DNA of 64,000 nucleotides. It comes from a virus. Below are positions 32,966 through 40,499 of this stretch, piece by piece. The stretch is from positions 33,492 through 97,491 of IMG/VR virus record IMGVR_UViG_3300036790_000034; one strand, written 5' to 3'. The notes under the pieces were generated by a model, which was given only the letters and a program-made list of their open reading frames with translations, searched no databases and was not told the DNA's origin. Numbering within the stretch: position 1 is the stretch's first letter; each line of letters opens with the position of its first letter. Position numbers and translations under genes: made by a program.

Positions 32966-33054
32966 GATTTTTTCTCCCGAGTTATCCACATCCCGAGGAG
33001 CCAACCGCCCGCGAGTGCAGAAATTACGACAACGATTTTGAGGACGACGTGCAT
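32962..33054 (-). CDS. 30-residue membrane peptide
   Basis: A 30-codon gene links the zinc protein and the RNA ligase by a TAATG overlap at its start and an ATGA overlap at its end. It encodes MHVVLKIVVVISALAGGWLL followed by a short basic tail, a single membrane segment. The perfect double overlap argues that it is translated. Confidence 0.55.
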   Translation of the reverse strand: MHVVLKIVVVISALAGGWLLGMWITREKKS

Positions 33055-33329
33055 TACGCCGTCAGTTCAGCTTGGACCGGGACGACTTCTTTCTTTGCCG
33101 TCCGCTGGACCTTGCAGGGTTTACGACATGTGGAACAACGCCACGAGCCAAGTCCGACCAATCGGTCGTCTGGCGGAATCGCACCGAGGTAGGTGCCGAT
33201 GCGGACGTTCTGCGGCACGCCGCACGGAGGCTTCTCCGCGATGGCGTTGCAGCAGACAGAGAAGTACGCGAACTTCGCGTCCTTCAGGTTGACGGTCTTG
33301 GGCACACTACGATTCCGACCTTTGCTCAT
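33054..33329 (-). CDS. Hypothetical Cys-rich (zinc) protein
   Basis: The 91-aa protein has CCN near residue 26, CGVP near 36 and SWRCSTCRKPCKV at about 63-75. These can make one or two zinc knuckles on a basic body. A GGAAC site precedes the ATG, and the gene starts 11 bases after the recA stop. No enzyme motif is seen. Confidence 0.55.
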   Translation of the reverse strand: MSKGRNRSVPKTVNLKDAKFAYFSVCCNAIAEKPPCGVPQNVRIGTYLGAIPPDDRLVGLGSWRCSTCRKPCKVQRTAKKEVVPVQAELTA

Positions 33330-33340
33330 GGCGTTCCTCC

Positions 33341-34504
33341 CTAACTGTTGACAGCAATCTTTGCGTCGATGACCTTCTTGGCCTCTTTCGCAATCTTATC
33401 AAAAACCTCGTCCTCTGTCAAGAACTGGTCGTGACGGTAGGGCTGGCCTTCAAAGCCCCAGAATCCCTTCCCGATGCCGTTCCCCTCGTCGGTCTTGGTC
33501 TTGTCTCCGGCGACGATGATGCCTTGATTCTCTGCATATTGCACCATGTCGGCCCGTTTGTCAAATCCGGTGTCGTAGAGCAAATCCACGACGGTCTCAC
33601 GGAACGGGTTGCCGACTTTGTTCTTGATGCACTTGACCCTCATGCGATGGCCGACGTGCAGCTTGGTCGCGGGGTCAATCAGTTGCCCGCCGTCAGTGTT
33701 ACTCAGACGCCGGACCTCGAAGCGGAGCGAGGCATAGAACTTCAGAGCCTTGCCGCCCGTCGTCGTTTCGGGGTTGCCGAACATGACGCCGATTTTCTCG
33801 CGAACCTGATTGATGAAGATGAGAATCGTGCCGCTCTTTGCAGTGGCACCAGTCAACTTCCGCATCGCTTGCGACATCAGTCTCGCTTGGAGACCCATGT
33901 GGCTGTCGCCCATATCTCCGTCAAGTTCGGCTTTCGGTACGAGAGCAGACACCGAATCAACGACAATGACATCAAGAGCACGAGAGTTGACCAACGCCTC
34001 GACAATCTCCAAAGCCTGCTCACCGTAGTCCGGCTGCGAGATGATGAGGTCTTCAATGTTCACTCCGATGCTGCGTGCGTGACTCAGCATCAATGCGTGC
34101 TCCGCGTCCACGATGGCCGCGAGTCCGCCTTCACGTTGGGCCTGTGCAATGACGTGGAGAGAGAAGGCAGTCTTGCCCGCTGACTCCGGCCCATAGATTT
34201 CGATGATACGACCGCGAGGGATTCCACCGCAACCGACGGTCTCCTCATCCACTGTCGGCAATCCGAGAGAAAGCGAAGGCACTCTGACCGCGAGTGCCTT
34301 CTTTCCGAATCGCTGAATCAGCTTATTGTCCTTCGTGTTAAATGAGGCCGCTACTGATGCGACCGCTTTCAACTTTTCTTCCTTGGTCATCACCACTGCT
34401 GGCGTCACCAACTCCACTTGCTCCGGCTTCGTCGTTGAGACCTTGAGCGTTGCCTTCACCGTTGACGCTATCTGCGTCGGTTCCTTGCTGATTGTCAGAC
34501 TCAC
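33341..34504 (-). CDS. recA: RecA-like recombinase
   Basis: The 387-aa protein is a full RecA core: Walker A GPESAGKT at 105-112, [20 protein letters not shown] as Walker B (about 180-190), and a [20 protein letters not shown]1 region. [20 protein letters not shown] forms the L2 region, and [10 protein letters not shown] is followed by the C-terminal domain. It forms filaments on ssDNA and promotes strand exchange. The GTG start adds about 45 residues before the usual N-terminus; this extension overlaps the previous gene by 167 bases. An internal ATG at 34390 would remove most of it. Confidence 0.93.
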   Translation of the reverse strand: MSLTISKEPTQIASTVKATLKVSTTKPEQVELVTPAVVMTKEEKLKAVASVAASFNTKDNKLIQRFGKKALAVRVPSLSLGLPTVDEETVGCGGIPRGRIIEIYGPESAGKTAFSLHVIAQAQREGGLAAIVDAEHALMLSHARSIGVNIEDLIISQPDYGEQALEIVEALVNSRALDVIVVDSVSALVPKAELDGDMGDSHMGLQARLMSQAMRKLTGATAKSGTILIFINQVREKIGVMFGNPETTTGGKALKFYASLRFEVRRLSNTDGGQLIDPATKLHVGHRMRVKCIKNKVGNPFRETVVDLLYDTGFDKRADMVQYAENQGIIVAGDKTKTDEGNGIGKGFWGFEGQPYRHDQFLTEDEVFDKIAKEAKKVIDAKIAVNS

Positions 34505-35063
34505 TTGGGATTCGTCCTTCCTGTTTCATCAGGTGAATGATGGTCGCCATGTAGCGAAGGAACATCTTGACGAACTTCTCGCCACGCATTCCGACCATCG
34601 GCTTCTTGCCGTGGGTGCGGAAGAACTGGTCCGCGACCTCGACAAGCTGCGGGTGAGTGTTGAAGAACTGAAACCAACACTGTTCGCAGTTGTTCTTGGG
34701 CTGGTTAATCATGTCGAGCAGATGGCCGCACACGCCCAGCCGGACGTGCTTGACCGTGAAGTATTTGCCTCGTAGAGAGCGAAGCAACCGTTCCGTTATG
34801 ACTGGAGGGTTGCCGTCTTTGTCTGGCCAGAGTTCGGGCGGAACGCCCTCGTATCCCTTGGGCGAGGCTGCTGGGTCTGGTTCCGTTGCTGGTGCCTCTG
34901 TTGTGCCTGTGGGTTCTTGAACTGAATCTCCCTCCACGGCTTTGAGGTTTTCTGCGAACGTGGGTCCACAGGCGAGGACGGTCGAGGCTGGAAGGTCCGA
35001 CGTTGCTGCGGGACTACCAGTCCCTTCGTCGATTTGTACCAATCGTTCAGTTTGCGTTTCCAT
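34338..35063 (-). CDS. Hypothetical protein overlapping recA
   Basis: The 241-aa protein has an acidic Pro/Ala/Thr-rich N-terminal third, a central folded-looking part ([40 protein letters not shown] with four Cys/His) and an Asp/Gly-rich tail. The tail overlaps recA by 167 bases and the head overlaps the next gene upstream by 268 bases. GGGGGTGG precedes the ATG. The central CxH...CxxC may bind zinc. Such long overlaps could also reflect a frameshift. Confidence 0.55.
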   Translation of the reverse strand: METQTERLVQIDEGTGSPAATSDLPASTVLACGPTFAENLKAVEGDSVQEPTGTTEAPATEPDPAASPKGYEGVPPELWPDKDGNPPVITERLLRSLRGKYFTVKHVRLGVCGHLLDMINQPKNNCEQCWFQFFNTHPQLVEVADQFFRTHGKKPMVGMRGEKFVKMFLRYMATIIHLMKQEGRIPSESDNQQGTDADSVNGEGNAQGLNDEAGASGVGDASSGDDQGRKVESGRISSGLI

Positions 35064-35332
35064 TCAGCCACCCCCATCCAATTTGGTTTTGTCATCAAGC
35101 GGTCGATTCTGGGTGCCGCCACACCGTACTTCTGGAGCAGTTGAAACCGCTCGTCCTTCTGTGGTTCGTCTTCTCCGAGGTCAAAGGCGACTTGCCGTCG
35201 AATGACCACATCGAGACTCACGCTCGTCTTGCCGCGTGCCTTGCGTTCTCGTTTCTGTTGCGTTTTGGTTGTGGAGTCACAGACCTTGCACTCCGCGAGT
35301 AGCCCCTTGTGGAGCACTGCACCTTGATTCAT
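34796..35332 (-). CDS. Basic hypothetical protein
   Basis: The 178-aa protein starts with LLAECKVCDS, continues with a helical part ([38 protein letters not shown]) and ends in an Arg/Gln/Pro-rich disordered tail. The last 89 codons overlap the N-terminus of the next gene in another frame. The first half looks like a real domain, and the tail may be a by-product of the overlapping gene. The family is not recognised. Confidence 0.55.
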   Translation of the reverse strand: MNQGAVLHKGLLAECKVCDSTTKTQQKRERKARGKTSVSLDVVIRRQVAFDLGEDEPQKDERFQLLQKYGVAAPRIDRLMTKPNWMGVAEWKRKLNDWYKSTKGLVVPQQRRTFQPRPSSPVDPRSQKTSKPWREIQFKNPQAQQRHQQRNQTQQPRPRDTRAFRPNSGQTKTATLQS

Positions 35333-35361
35333 ACTGCCTCTTGCTGCGTTGGATTTAACAC

Positions 35362-35796
35362 CTAACCTTTTCGCGGAGCGTAAAAGTAGCCCCGACCCTG
35401 AACCGGAAAAATTTTGCGACGGAGGAACTCAGCACCGAGGCGTTGCTCGACACTGTGACGCCTGTCGTGCAGAACCTTCTGTGCCCATAGCTCACGGTCT
35501 ATCGCATCGTCGCTGTCGTATAGAGTGTAGGCTATATGAAACTGAACGAGGTCGATGTCCCGAGGCACCGCGACCTTGATTGCGAGAAAGACATCAGCCC
35601 AGAAGTCAACCATGCTGGGCTTTGCGGGATTCTTTACAGCGGGCTTGCCGCCGCTTTGGGCCTGAATGTTGACAGCCCCGACGTGTCCGAGTGTCGGGCG
35701 TCCCATCCGGCGAAGGTGACTCATCACTCCGTCAAACGCCTCTTTGTTTTTGCGATACCCTTCTGGCTTTGGGCCGCGTTTTTTCTTTTGGGGCAT
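35362..35796 (-). CDS. Hypothetical phage protein
   Basis: ATG 35796 sits five bases after AAGGTGG and gives 144 aa: a basic start (MPQKKKRGPKPEGYRKNKEA), a middle part with VDFWADVFLAIKVAVPRDID and a C-terminal basic segment with RRHSVEQRLGAEFLRRKIF. The composition suggests nucleic-acid contact, but no family is recognised. Its 5' end overlaps an HNH gene by 65 bases. Confidence 0.55.
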   Translation of the reverse strand: MPQKKKRGPKPEGYRKNKEAFDGVMSHLRRMGRPTLGHVGAVNIQAQSGGKPAVKNPAKPSMVDFWADVFLAIKVAVPRDIDLVQFHIAYTLYDSDDAIDRELWAQKVLHDRRHSVEQRLGAEFLRRKIFPVQGRGYFYAPRKG

Positions 35797-36145
35797 ATCC
35801 ACCTTTCGCCGCGATGACCACGTTCCATTCTTTGTAGTAGTCCACGACCTTCTGCGGGTCGATGTCCAGCTTGATTAGGTACTCGATGATGCCGACTGCT
35901 TTCTTGTTACAGATGTAACAAAGCAGAGACCTGTTGCACTTGCCACAATAACGTTTCTGTCGCCGGGGACAGCACTTGTGGTCATGGTCTTGATAGGCTT
36001 GATACTGGCTGAAGGGGCGTCGGCAGATTTGACAGGCGTTTTTCTGAGTTCGGCGTTGCTCATTCTGGGCCTCCAGTGTCGTGTTATAAATCTCTCGAAG
36101 GCGTTTGTCCTTCGCAATCTCACTCTTAGTCAGTTTAGCGTCCAT
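35732..36145 (-). CDS. HNH / endonuclease VII-like nuclease
   Basis: The 137-aa protein has CQICRRPFSQYQ, YQDHDHKCC, RYCGKCNRSLLCYICN and IIEYL. The CCPRR...CGKC insert between the histidine motif and the second cysteine pair is shared with the genes at 43522, 46442 and 58498, which suggests a sub-family that spread within this genome. It overlaps both neighbours. Confidence 0.85.
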   Translation of the reverse strand: MDAKLTKSEIAKDKRLREIYNTTLEAQNEQRRTQKNACQICRRPFSQYQAYQDHDHKCCPRRQKRYCGKCNRSLLCYICNKKAVGIIEYLIKLDIDPQKVVDYYKEWNVVIAAKGGYAPKEKTRPKARRVSQKQRGV

Positions 36146-36570
36146 ATCGAACCCGCCCTACCTTTCTCCATCCGATGACGTGGAACGCGGGAGGGAATTC
36201 GATATAAGCCATGAAGCAACTCAACAGTTGAATGTCGTCTTGCACCTTACCAAGAACGTCGTTGCATCTCCAGCACAGCAGCCCGCGTATCAGTTTCGTA
36301 TCGTGGTTGTGGTCAACTGCCAATCGCCGCTTCCTAGAAGGCTTTCGATTGCAAATCGCACAACGCCCTTTCTGGGACTTCAGAATTTTCTTGTACTCCG
36401 CGACAGTGATATTGAACAATCGCTTCAATCGGCACGCGGTCACAACTCGCTGGTGGGTCTTAGACCGCGAGGCAGCAGCGTGCTTTCTACAGTGGACCCC
36501 CGCCCTTCGCTCTGGACTTGCACTTCAAACAGATTCCTGCCTTACGACGTTTCCGTCGATACTCTTTCAT
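36135..36570 (-). pseudogene. HNH nuclease gene split by a one-base frameshift
   Basis: The downstream frame (GTG 36443 to 36135) has a complete HNH core: CAICNRKPS, VDHNHDT, RGLLCWRCNDVLG. An ATG at 36570 opens MKEYRRKRRKAGICLKCKSR and then reaches TAG at 36487. If one G is dropped from the GGGGG run (plus-strand C5 at 36497-36501), the two frames join to give CLKC...HCRKH leading straight into the HNH core, the usual N-terminal zinc motif of the family. So this is a frameshifted gene, a programmed +1 shift, or a homopolymer sequencing error. Confidence 0.75.
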
Positions 36571-36574
36571 GTAC

Positions 36575-36895
36575 TCAGTTCGTCCACCGCTCATGTGCAG
36601 TCCTCTTGAACATCACATCACCAATCTTGTTGAGGACGACGATGACAATCTCGCGTCCCTCTCCCGAGTAGCGGTCCACCAACTCGGTGTACTTCGGCCA
36701 GCATGTTGCATCGCTCATGAGACCCAACTCGCAAAGACGGAGCGTAGCGTTGAAGTCGAGAGTGATTTCATCTCGCCTCTTGTCGCTGTCCGTCCCGGCG
36801 GGCTGGCAATAGACCTTGACCTGACTATTAGCCAGCCGTCGCAACAGTTTGAACTGGTGTAACGTCAGTTGCTCGGTGGTGTCGGTTGGCTGCAT
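36575..36895 (-). CDS. Hypothetical protein
   Basis: The 106-aa protein is mixed helix/strand: LTLHQFKLLRRLANSQVKVY, DEITLDFNATLRLCELGLMS and REIVIVVLNKIGDVMF. It has a winged-helix-like spacing (helix, LCELGL turn, strands), but no clear family. Its start lies in the end of the MazG-like gene, so the two are coupled. Confidence 0.5.
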   Translation of the reverse strand: MQPTDTTEQLTLHQFKLLRRLANSQVKVYCQPAGTDSDKRRDEITLDFNATLRLCELGLMSDATCWPKYTELVDRYSGEGREIVIVVLNKIGDVMFKRTAHERWTN

Positions 36896-37308
36896 GGTTG
36901 GGCCTCGTAGTGCTTTCCGAAGTCAATCGTATCGAGAATCGCTCGGACGCTCATCGCGGCCAACTGCACCAATTCCTCTCGCTGGCGGGGACGTGTGTCC
37001 CGATTCTTGCGAGGGTTATATTTCCAAACTTCTTCCTTGTACTCTTCCCACTCTTCCTCGATTACTCCGAGGGCTTCGTGCGGGGAGTTCATGGGGTTGA
37101 ACATCTTCGAGGCACGGACTACTTCATCCGCGACCTCTTTGGCGATTTTCCAGATGCCGTCTTCTTTCTCCGGTGTCAGGTTCGTCAGTTCGAGTTCACC
37201 CAAAAAGTTGATGATGAATTCTTGTGCCGCTGGACCTCGCAGGTCGCGGCCCGCTGCCGCTTGAAACGCCATGCGAATATACTCGGGCTTGAGATTTTCA
37301 ATCTTCAT
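36865..37308 (-). CDS. MazG-like NTP pyrophosphohydrolase
   Basis: ATG 37308 (GGAGAGTGAA upstream) gives 147 aa. Around residues 75-130 it has HEALGVIEEEWEEYKEEVWK and REELVQLAAMSVRAILD. The pattern of E-x2-E in one helix followed by a later acidic residue in a second helix (E-x3-V-x-LAA) is that of all-alpha MazG-like pyrophosphohydrolases, which split NTPs or dNTPs to NMP and PPi. A second, smaller MazG-like gene is at 37855. Confidence 0.65.
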   Translation of the reverse strand: MKIENLKPEYIRMAFQAAAGRDLRGPAAQEFIINFLGELELTNLTPEKEDGIWKIAKEVADEVVRASKMFNPMNSPHEALGVIEEEWEEYKEEVWKYNPRKNRDTRPRQREELVQLAAMSVRAILDTIDFGKHYEAQPCSQPTPPSN

Positions 37309-37309
37309 T

Positions 37310-37759
37310 TCACTCTCCACACTTCAAGAAGCCCCACGCGTGGGACTTACGTCCAGTCACCACAAGGGACCACGACCGACCGTACGGCGTGATGACATCG
37401 TGTGCGTGACTTGCTGGCCTATAAAGAATCTGGCCGGGGTAGCGACGTTTCCTTCGAGCCTCGTCGCCGTGATTCTGTTTTTCGAGGTATCCGCCCTTCA
37501 AGAGCACCGTGACGAACCACCACGGATGGTCGTGACAACCGACCGGATGCCATTGTGGTGCATCAAGCTGGTGCAGGTAGACGTTGACCCATTTCGTCTT
37601 CAGCAGTTGATAACGATAGAAAACCTCACCGATGTCTTGCCAGCCAATCTCTTTGTGCGGTAAGAAGCGACGGAGAGTTCTCTCGAACCAACTTTTCGGA
37701 GTGAGGTCTCTGCCCGAGTGCGTCGGACTTGACATCACAATCTTGTCAGTAGCCTCCAT
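37310..37759 (-). CDS. Cupin-fold protein
   Basis: The 149-aa protein has a conserved cupin set: VNVYLHQLDAPQWHPVGCHD, HPWWFVTVLLKGGYLE, a glycine turn (YPGQIL), ASHAHDVITP and SWSLVVTGRKSHAWGF. The first motif supplies His residues for a metal, the GHxH-like part is CHDHP, and the second motif contains AHDV. Similar small cupins with a terminal WGF occur in phages and bacteria with no known substrate. It lies between a Lys/Pro-repeat peptide and the MazG-like gene. Confidence 0.65.
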   Translation of the reverse strand: MEATDKIVMSSPTHSGRDLTPKSWFERTLRRFLPHKEIGWQDIGEVFYRYQLLKTKWVNVYLHQLDAPQWHPVGCHDHPWWFVTVLLKGGYLEKQNHGDEARRKRRYPGQILYRPASHAHDVITPYGRSWSLVVTGRKSHAWGFLKCGE

Positions 37760-37889
37760 TATATCGTCCTTCCCACGGATTTTCAGGGCTTCTGTACTCC
37801 CAACCTAGCTCCGAATCCCGTTTCGGTTTTGGTTTCGGCTTCGGCTTCGGTTTATTAGTTGTGGTAGAGGTACTTTTTAACTCGTTCAC
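37746..37889 (-). CDS. Small KP-repeat protein
   Basis: A GTG at 37889 preceded by GGAGTCC opens a 47-aa peptide with a KPKPKPKPKPK tract and an aromatic, glycine-rich end (WEGRYNGGY). It overlaps the end of the MazG-like gene (37855) and the start of the cupin gene (37759). The 12-base CCGAAG-type tandem repeat coding the KP tract is visible at about 37822-37850. Coding status is uncertain. Confidence 0.4.
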   Translation of the reverse strand: MNELKSTSTTTNKPKPKPKPKPKRDSELGWEYRSPENPWEGRYNGGY

Positions 37890-38145
37890 GTTTGGACTCC
37901 AGTGAGGCTTGGATTTTCTTCGAGCGAACATCTCCAGCTTCGACCAACATCTCAACCGCGTTGAGCACATTGCCAATCTCTTCTTCGAGATGGCCGCGAT
38001 TCGTCGGCCCCGGCTTACGTGGGTGCTTCCTGTCGTAGCCCCGGCGTATGACCTTCATCGCCGCTTGAACTGTCTCGCCGCACTCCTCTGCGAGAATCGC
38101 CAACCGCTCAATTTGGGCCGCTGATAGTTTGTTGAATGATTTCAT
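37855..38145 (-). CDS. Small MazG-like pyrophosphohydrolase
   Basis: The start is ATG 38145, giving 96 aa; a longer frame to 38286 lies inside the helicase gene. The sequence has IERLAILAEECGETVQAAMK, then TNRGHLEEEIGNVLNAVEML. The LAEE-x2-E and EEE-x2-NV motifs provide the four acidic metal ligands of the phage MazG-like / dUTPase-type family. The ATG overlaps the helicase stop (ATGA). Confidence 0.75.
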   Translation of the reverse strand: MKSFNKLSAAQIERLAILAEECGETVQAAMKVIRRGYDRKHPRKPGPTNRGHLEEEIGNVLNAVEMLVEAGDVRSKKIQASLESKRERVKKYLYHN

Positions 38146-39821
38146 TTCTTGCCTTTTCTGTTCAAACGTTCGGCAATCATCTTCGACGCCATCCCGCTTG
38201 TCATCTGGTCGTACGGGAAGACTTTGTGCGGGAACAATCGCCCTAGCATTTTCTTCTGTCCCGTCGTCACTGGCTTGCCGTGCCACGTTGCCTGTCTCAG
38301 CACGAAGCTGAGTGCCATCTTCGACAGGCGTTTGCGAATCTGTTCATCCGCTGCCTTGAATGCTTCCTCCAGCGTAGGCCGGATGCCCCGCAGATTCACA
38401 TCTTTGATGCGGCCAACGCATTCCCATTGCCCTAACTGGTTCTCGAAGACGTGCATGAAGCCTGTCTTCTCTGGACCATCCTTCGGGACAATCATCTTGT
38501 ATCCGCCTTCGACAGCACGGAACCAGATGAGTTCTGAGTTTTCTTCCACTTCCTTCGGGAAGCGAATCTCGAACATGTTAATCTGCTGCACGAGGGTCTT
38601 CAACTCATCGACATCTTTCAATGTCGTAAAGTCGATGCCGGGGTGTTCCTCTTGCAGTGCTTCAATCTCTTCGACAACTTCGATGAGGTCTCGGCCCTTG
38701 AGGTCGAGAATATTTTGTAGACCCATCAATGTCGGCAACGTGATGAGCGAGTGACCGATGGACGCATCGACAACGTCTAGAACGATGAGGTCTTTCTTGC
38801 CAGTAGCAAGAGACAGCCGAGTACCACGTCCCACCATCTGGACATAGAGCACACCACTCGCGGTAGGACGAGCAAGTATGATGCACGAAATGCTCGGGTC
38901 GTCGTATCCTTCCACGAGGACAGAGCAGTTGCAGAGGACGGTGATTGTTCCGGCACGATGTGCCTCCAGTTTCTCTTCGCGTTTCGGGTCATCACCCCAG
39001 ATAGCTTCTGCGGCGACACCTTCATTGCGAAACTCTTCAGCCAGCTTTTCAGCGTGGTCGATATCGACTGTGAATGCGACAGTCTTGCGATTCTCTCCCA
39101 GCTTCAGCCACGATGAAACAATTTGGCGATTCCGGCTCGGAGTGTTAACACTCTTGACGAGTTCGCTCTTGACAAAATCGCCATTCGACTTTCCAACTTC
39201 GCTGAGGGAAGTGTCGGTCGAAATCCGATACCCCCGCACTGGCACGAGCCATCCATCTTTGATGGCTTGCCGCATTGAATACACGTAGGAAATTCGTTCG
39301 TAAATATCGGATAGAGCCTTACCATCAGGTCGTTGCGACGTTGCTGTAACACCCAGCAATAGTTTGTCGCAGTTCTGAGTGAGGACTCCAGTCGCCTCAA
39401 ACACTCGCCCGTAAGCATCAGCAGTCGAATGGTGGGCTTCATCCACCACGAGTTTGTCAATCTGGCTGAACGCGGCGAGTCGCTTACTTCCCATGCGGCC
39501 AACTGTCGCAACAGATGCCGATACGATATCTGAGTTCGGGTCCGCGTACTCACCAGCCATTTCCTTTCCGACTTTCAGAGTCGGATTGACGCTTTGCATC
39601 TTCTCGCGGTTCTGCTCTACGAGTTCTTCCGTGTGAGCGAGAACCATCATCTGGCCCTTGAGCCGAGAGCGGAACTTCTCGAACATCTTGGCGAACACGA
39701 TGGTCTTGCCCGTGCCAGTCGCCATGTTCAACATCATCCGGCGGAAGCCTTTGTCGTAGTCTGAGATGGACGAGCCGATGGCTTCATCCTGATAGTGCCT
39801 GTCCTGTAATTCGAGTTGCAT
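38142..39821 (-). CDS. SF2 DEAD/DEAH-box helicase
   Basis: ATG 39821 (GGAGGTAGG upstream) gives 559 aa. Motifs occur in order: QDEA Q-like region, NMATGTGKT (Walker A, about 32-40), VLAHTEELVEQN (Ia), VVDEAHH (DEAH at 127-130), GVTATSQRPDG (III), then domain 2 with TVAFTVDIDHAEKLA, VLVEGYDDPSISCIIL and VQMVGRGTRL (VI). It resembles type III restriction/UvsW-like helicases and lacks a nuclease domain. About 180 residues follow the core and may carry specificity. A role in replication or recombination is likely. Confidence 0.88.
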   Translation of the reverse strand: MQLELQDRHYQDEAIGSSISDYDKGFRRMMLNMATGTGKTIVFAKMFEKFRSRLKGQMMVLAHTEELVEQNREKMQSVNPTLKVGKEMAGEYADPNSDIVSASVATVGRMGSKRLAAFSQIDKLVVDEAHHSTADAYGRVFEATGVLTQNCDKLLLGVTATSQRPDGKALSDIYERISYVYSMRQAIKDGWLVPVRGYRISTDTSLSEVGKSNGDFVKSELVKSVNTPSRNRQIVSSWLKLGENRKTVAFTVDIDHAEKLAEEFRNEGVAAEAIWGDDPKREEKLEAHRAGTITVLCNCSVLVEGYDDPSISCIILARPTASGVLYVQMVGRGTRLSLATGKKDLIVLDVVDASIGHSLITLPTLMGLQNILDLKGRDLIEVVEEIEALQEEHPGIDFTTLKDVDELKTLVQQINMFEIRFPKEVEENSELIWFRAVEGGYKMIVPKDGPEKTGFMHVFENQLGQWECVGRIKDVNLRGIRPTLEEAFKAADEQIRKRLSKMALSFVLRQATWHGKPVTTGQKKMLGRLFPHKVFPYDQMTSGMASKMIAERLNRKGKK

Positions 39822-39822
39822 C

Positions 39823-40248
39823 CTACCTCCGAAATTTACGAATGACAAGACCGATGGCTTTCCACTCAGCATACGTGAAGTGGTAAGATTTGGCTCGATT
39901 GCATCGACTACAGCAGACGACGCAGTTTCGTTTCGAGTAACCCTTCGCGTTGTTCTTTCGGTCGAGGTAGTAGCAACGGGAATTCTTCGTTGCATGTGGG
40001 TGCCACTCAATCCCAGCGTTGCAATAGTGGCAAGCGGTCACGCTGGTGAAAGCGATGAGTTGAGTGTAAGTCAAACTGCAAGGACGGCCCGCCTTCCTCG
40101 CTTCGTATCGAATCTTGTTGAGCAACCAGCCGAAGGCCCGTTTCTTATGCCCTTGCTTTCCTAAGCTGCATTCCCGTCCGCAATATTTTCTCTTCTTGCA
40201 CGGCCACGCCTCGAAGGGCTTGTGGCATGTCAAACATGTCGTTTCCAT
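39823..40248 (-). CDS. HNH-type endonuclease
   Basis: The 141-aa protein has a first zinc motif (TTCLTCHKPFEAW, KYCGREC), CHYCNAGIEWH, YYLDRKNNAKGYSKRNCVV and CCSRCNRAKSYHFTYAEW. The LDR...GYxxxNCxxCCxxCNxxK arrangement marks the HNH class related to AP2/HNH homing enzymes. It ends one base before the helicase ATG; its final codons supply the helicase ribosome site and end in RKFRR. Confidence 0.83.
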   Translation of the reverse strand: METTCLTCHKPFEAWPCKKRKYCGRECSLGKQGHKKRAFGWLLNKIRYEARKAGRPCSLTYTQLIAFTSVTACHYCNAGIEWHPHATKNSRCYYLDRKNNAKGYSKRNCVVCCSRCNRAKSYHFTYAEWKAIGLVIRKFRR

Positions 40249-40499
40249 TTATCCGTCTTCCAAAACTTCACTACTATGTCGTTGGGTAGTTTCTCCACGA
40301 CTTCGATTCTCAATCGACCTGCATGAATGTCATCGTGGCAACGACGGCAGAGTGCAATGAGGTTGTCTAGTTCTTCCGACCCACCTTGACTCGCAAAGAT
40401 GACGTGATGCGGGTCAAGGCCGTTCGAGTTGTTGCAATGGCGGCAGTGCCAACCATCACGCTGATATACTGCTCTTGAAACCGTGGCTGGGACTGGCAT
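40230..40499 (-). CDS. Small classical HNH endonuclease
   Basis: The 89-aa protein contains VYQRDGWHCRHCNNSNGLDP, HHVIFASQGGSEELDNLIAL and CRRCHDDIH. This is the McrA-type HNH motif (C-x2-C, HH, N, H). It starts inside the end of the Clp-like ATPase gene and overlaps the next HNH gene by 19 bases, so two different nucleases are stacked between the ATPase and the helicase. Confidence 0.88.
   Translation of the reverse strand: MPVPATVSRAVYQRDGWHCRHCNNSNGLDPHHVIFASQGGSEELDNLIALCRRCHDDIHAGRLRIEVVEKLPNDIVVKFWKTDKWKRHV

Noticed and set aside
33431-34183. 250-aa plus-strand open frame opposite recA
   Set aside because: Antisense to a clear RecA gene and without any start signal.
37822-37850. CRISPR-like or regulatory short tandem repeat
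   Set aside because: The CGG/CTT-type hexamer repeat is simply the coding sequence for a short Lys-Pro tract.
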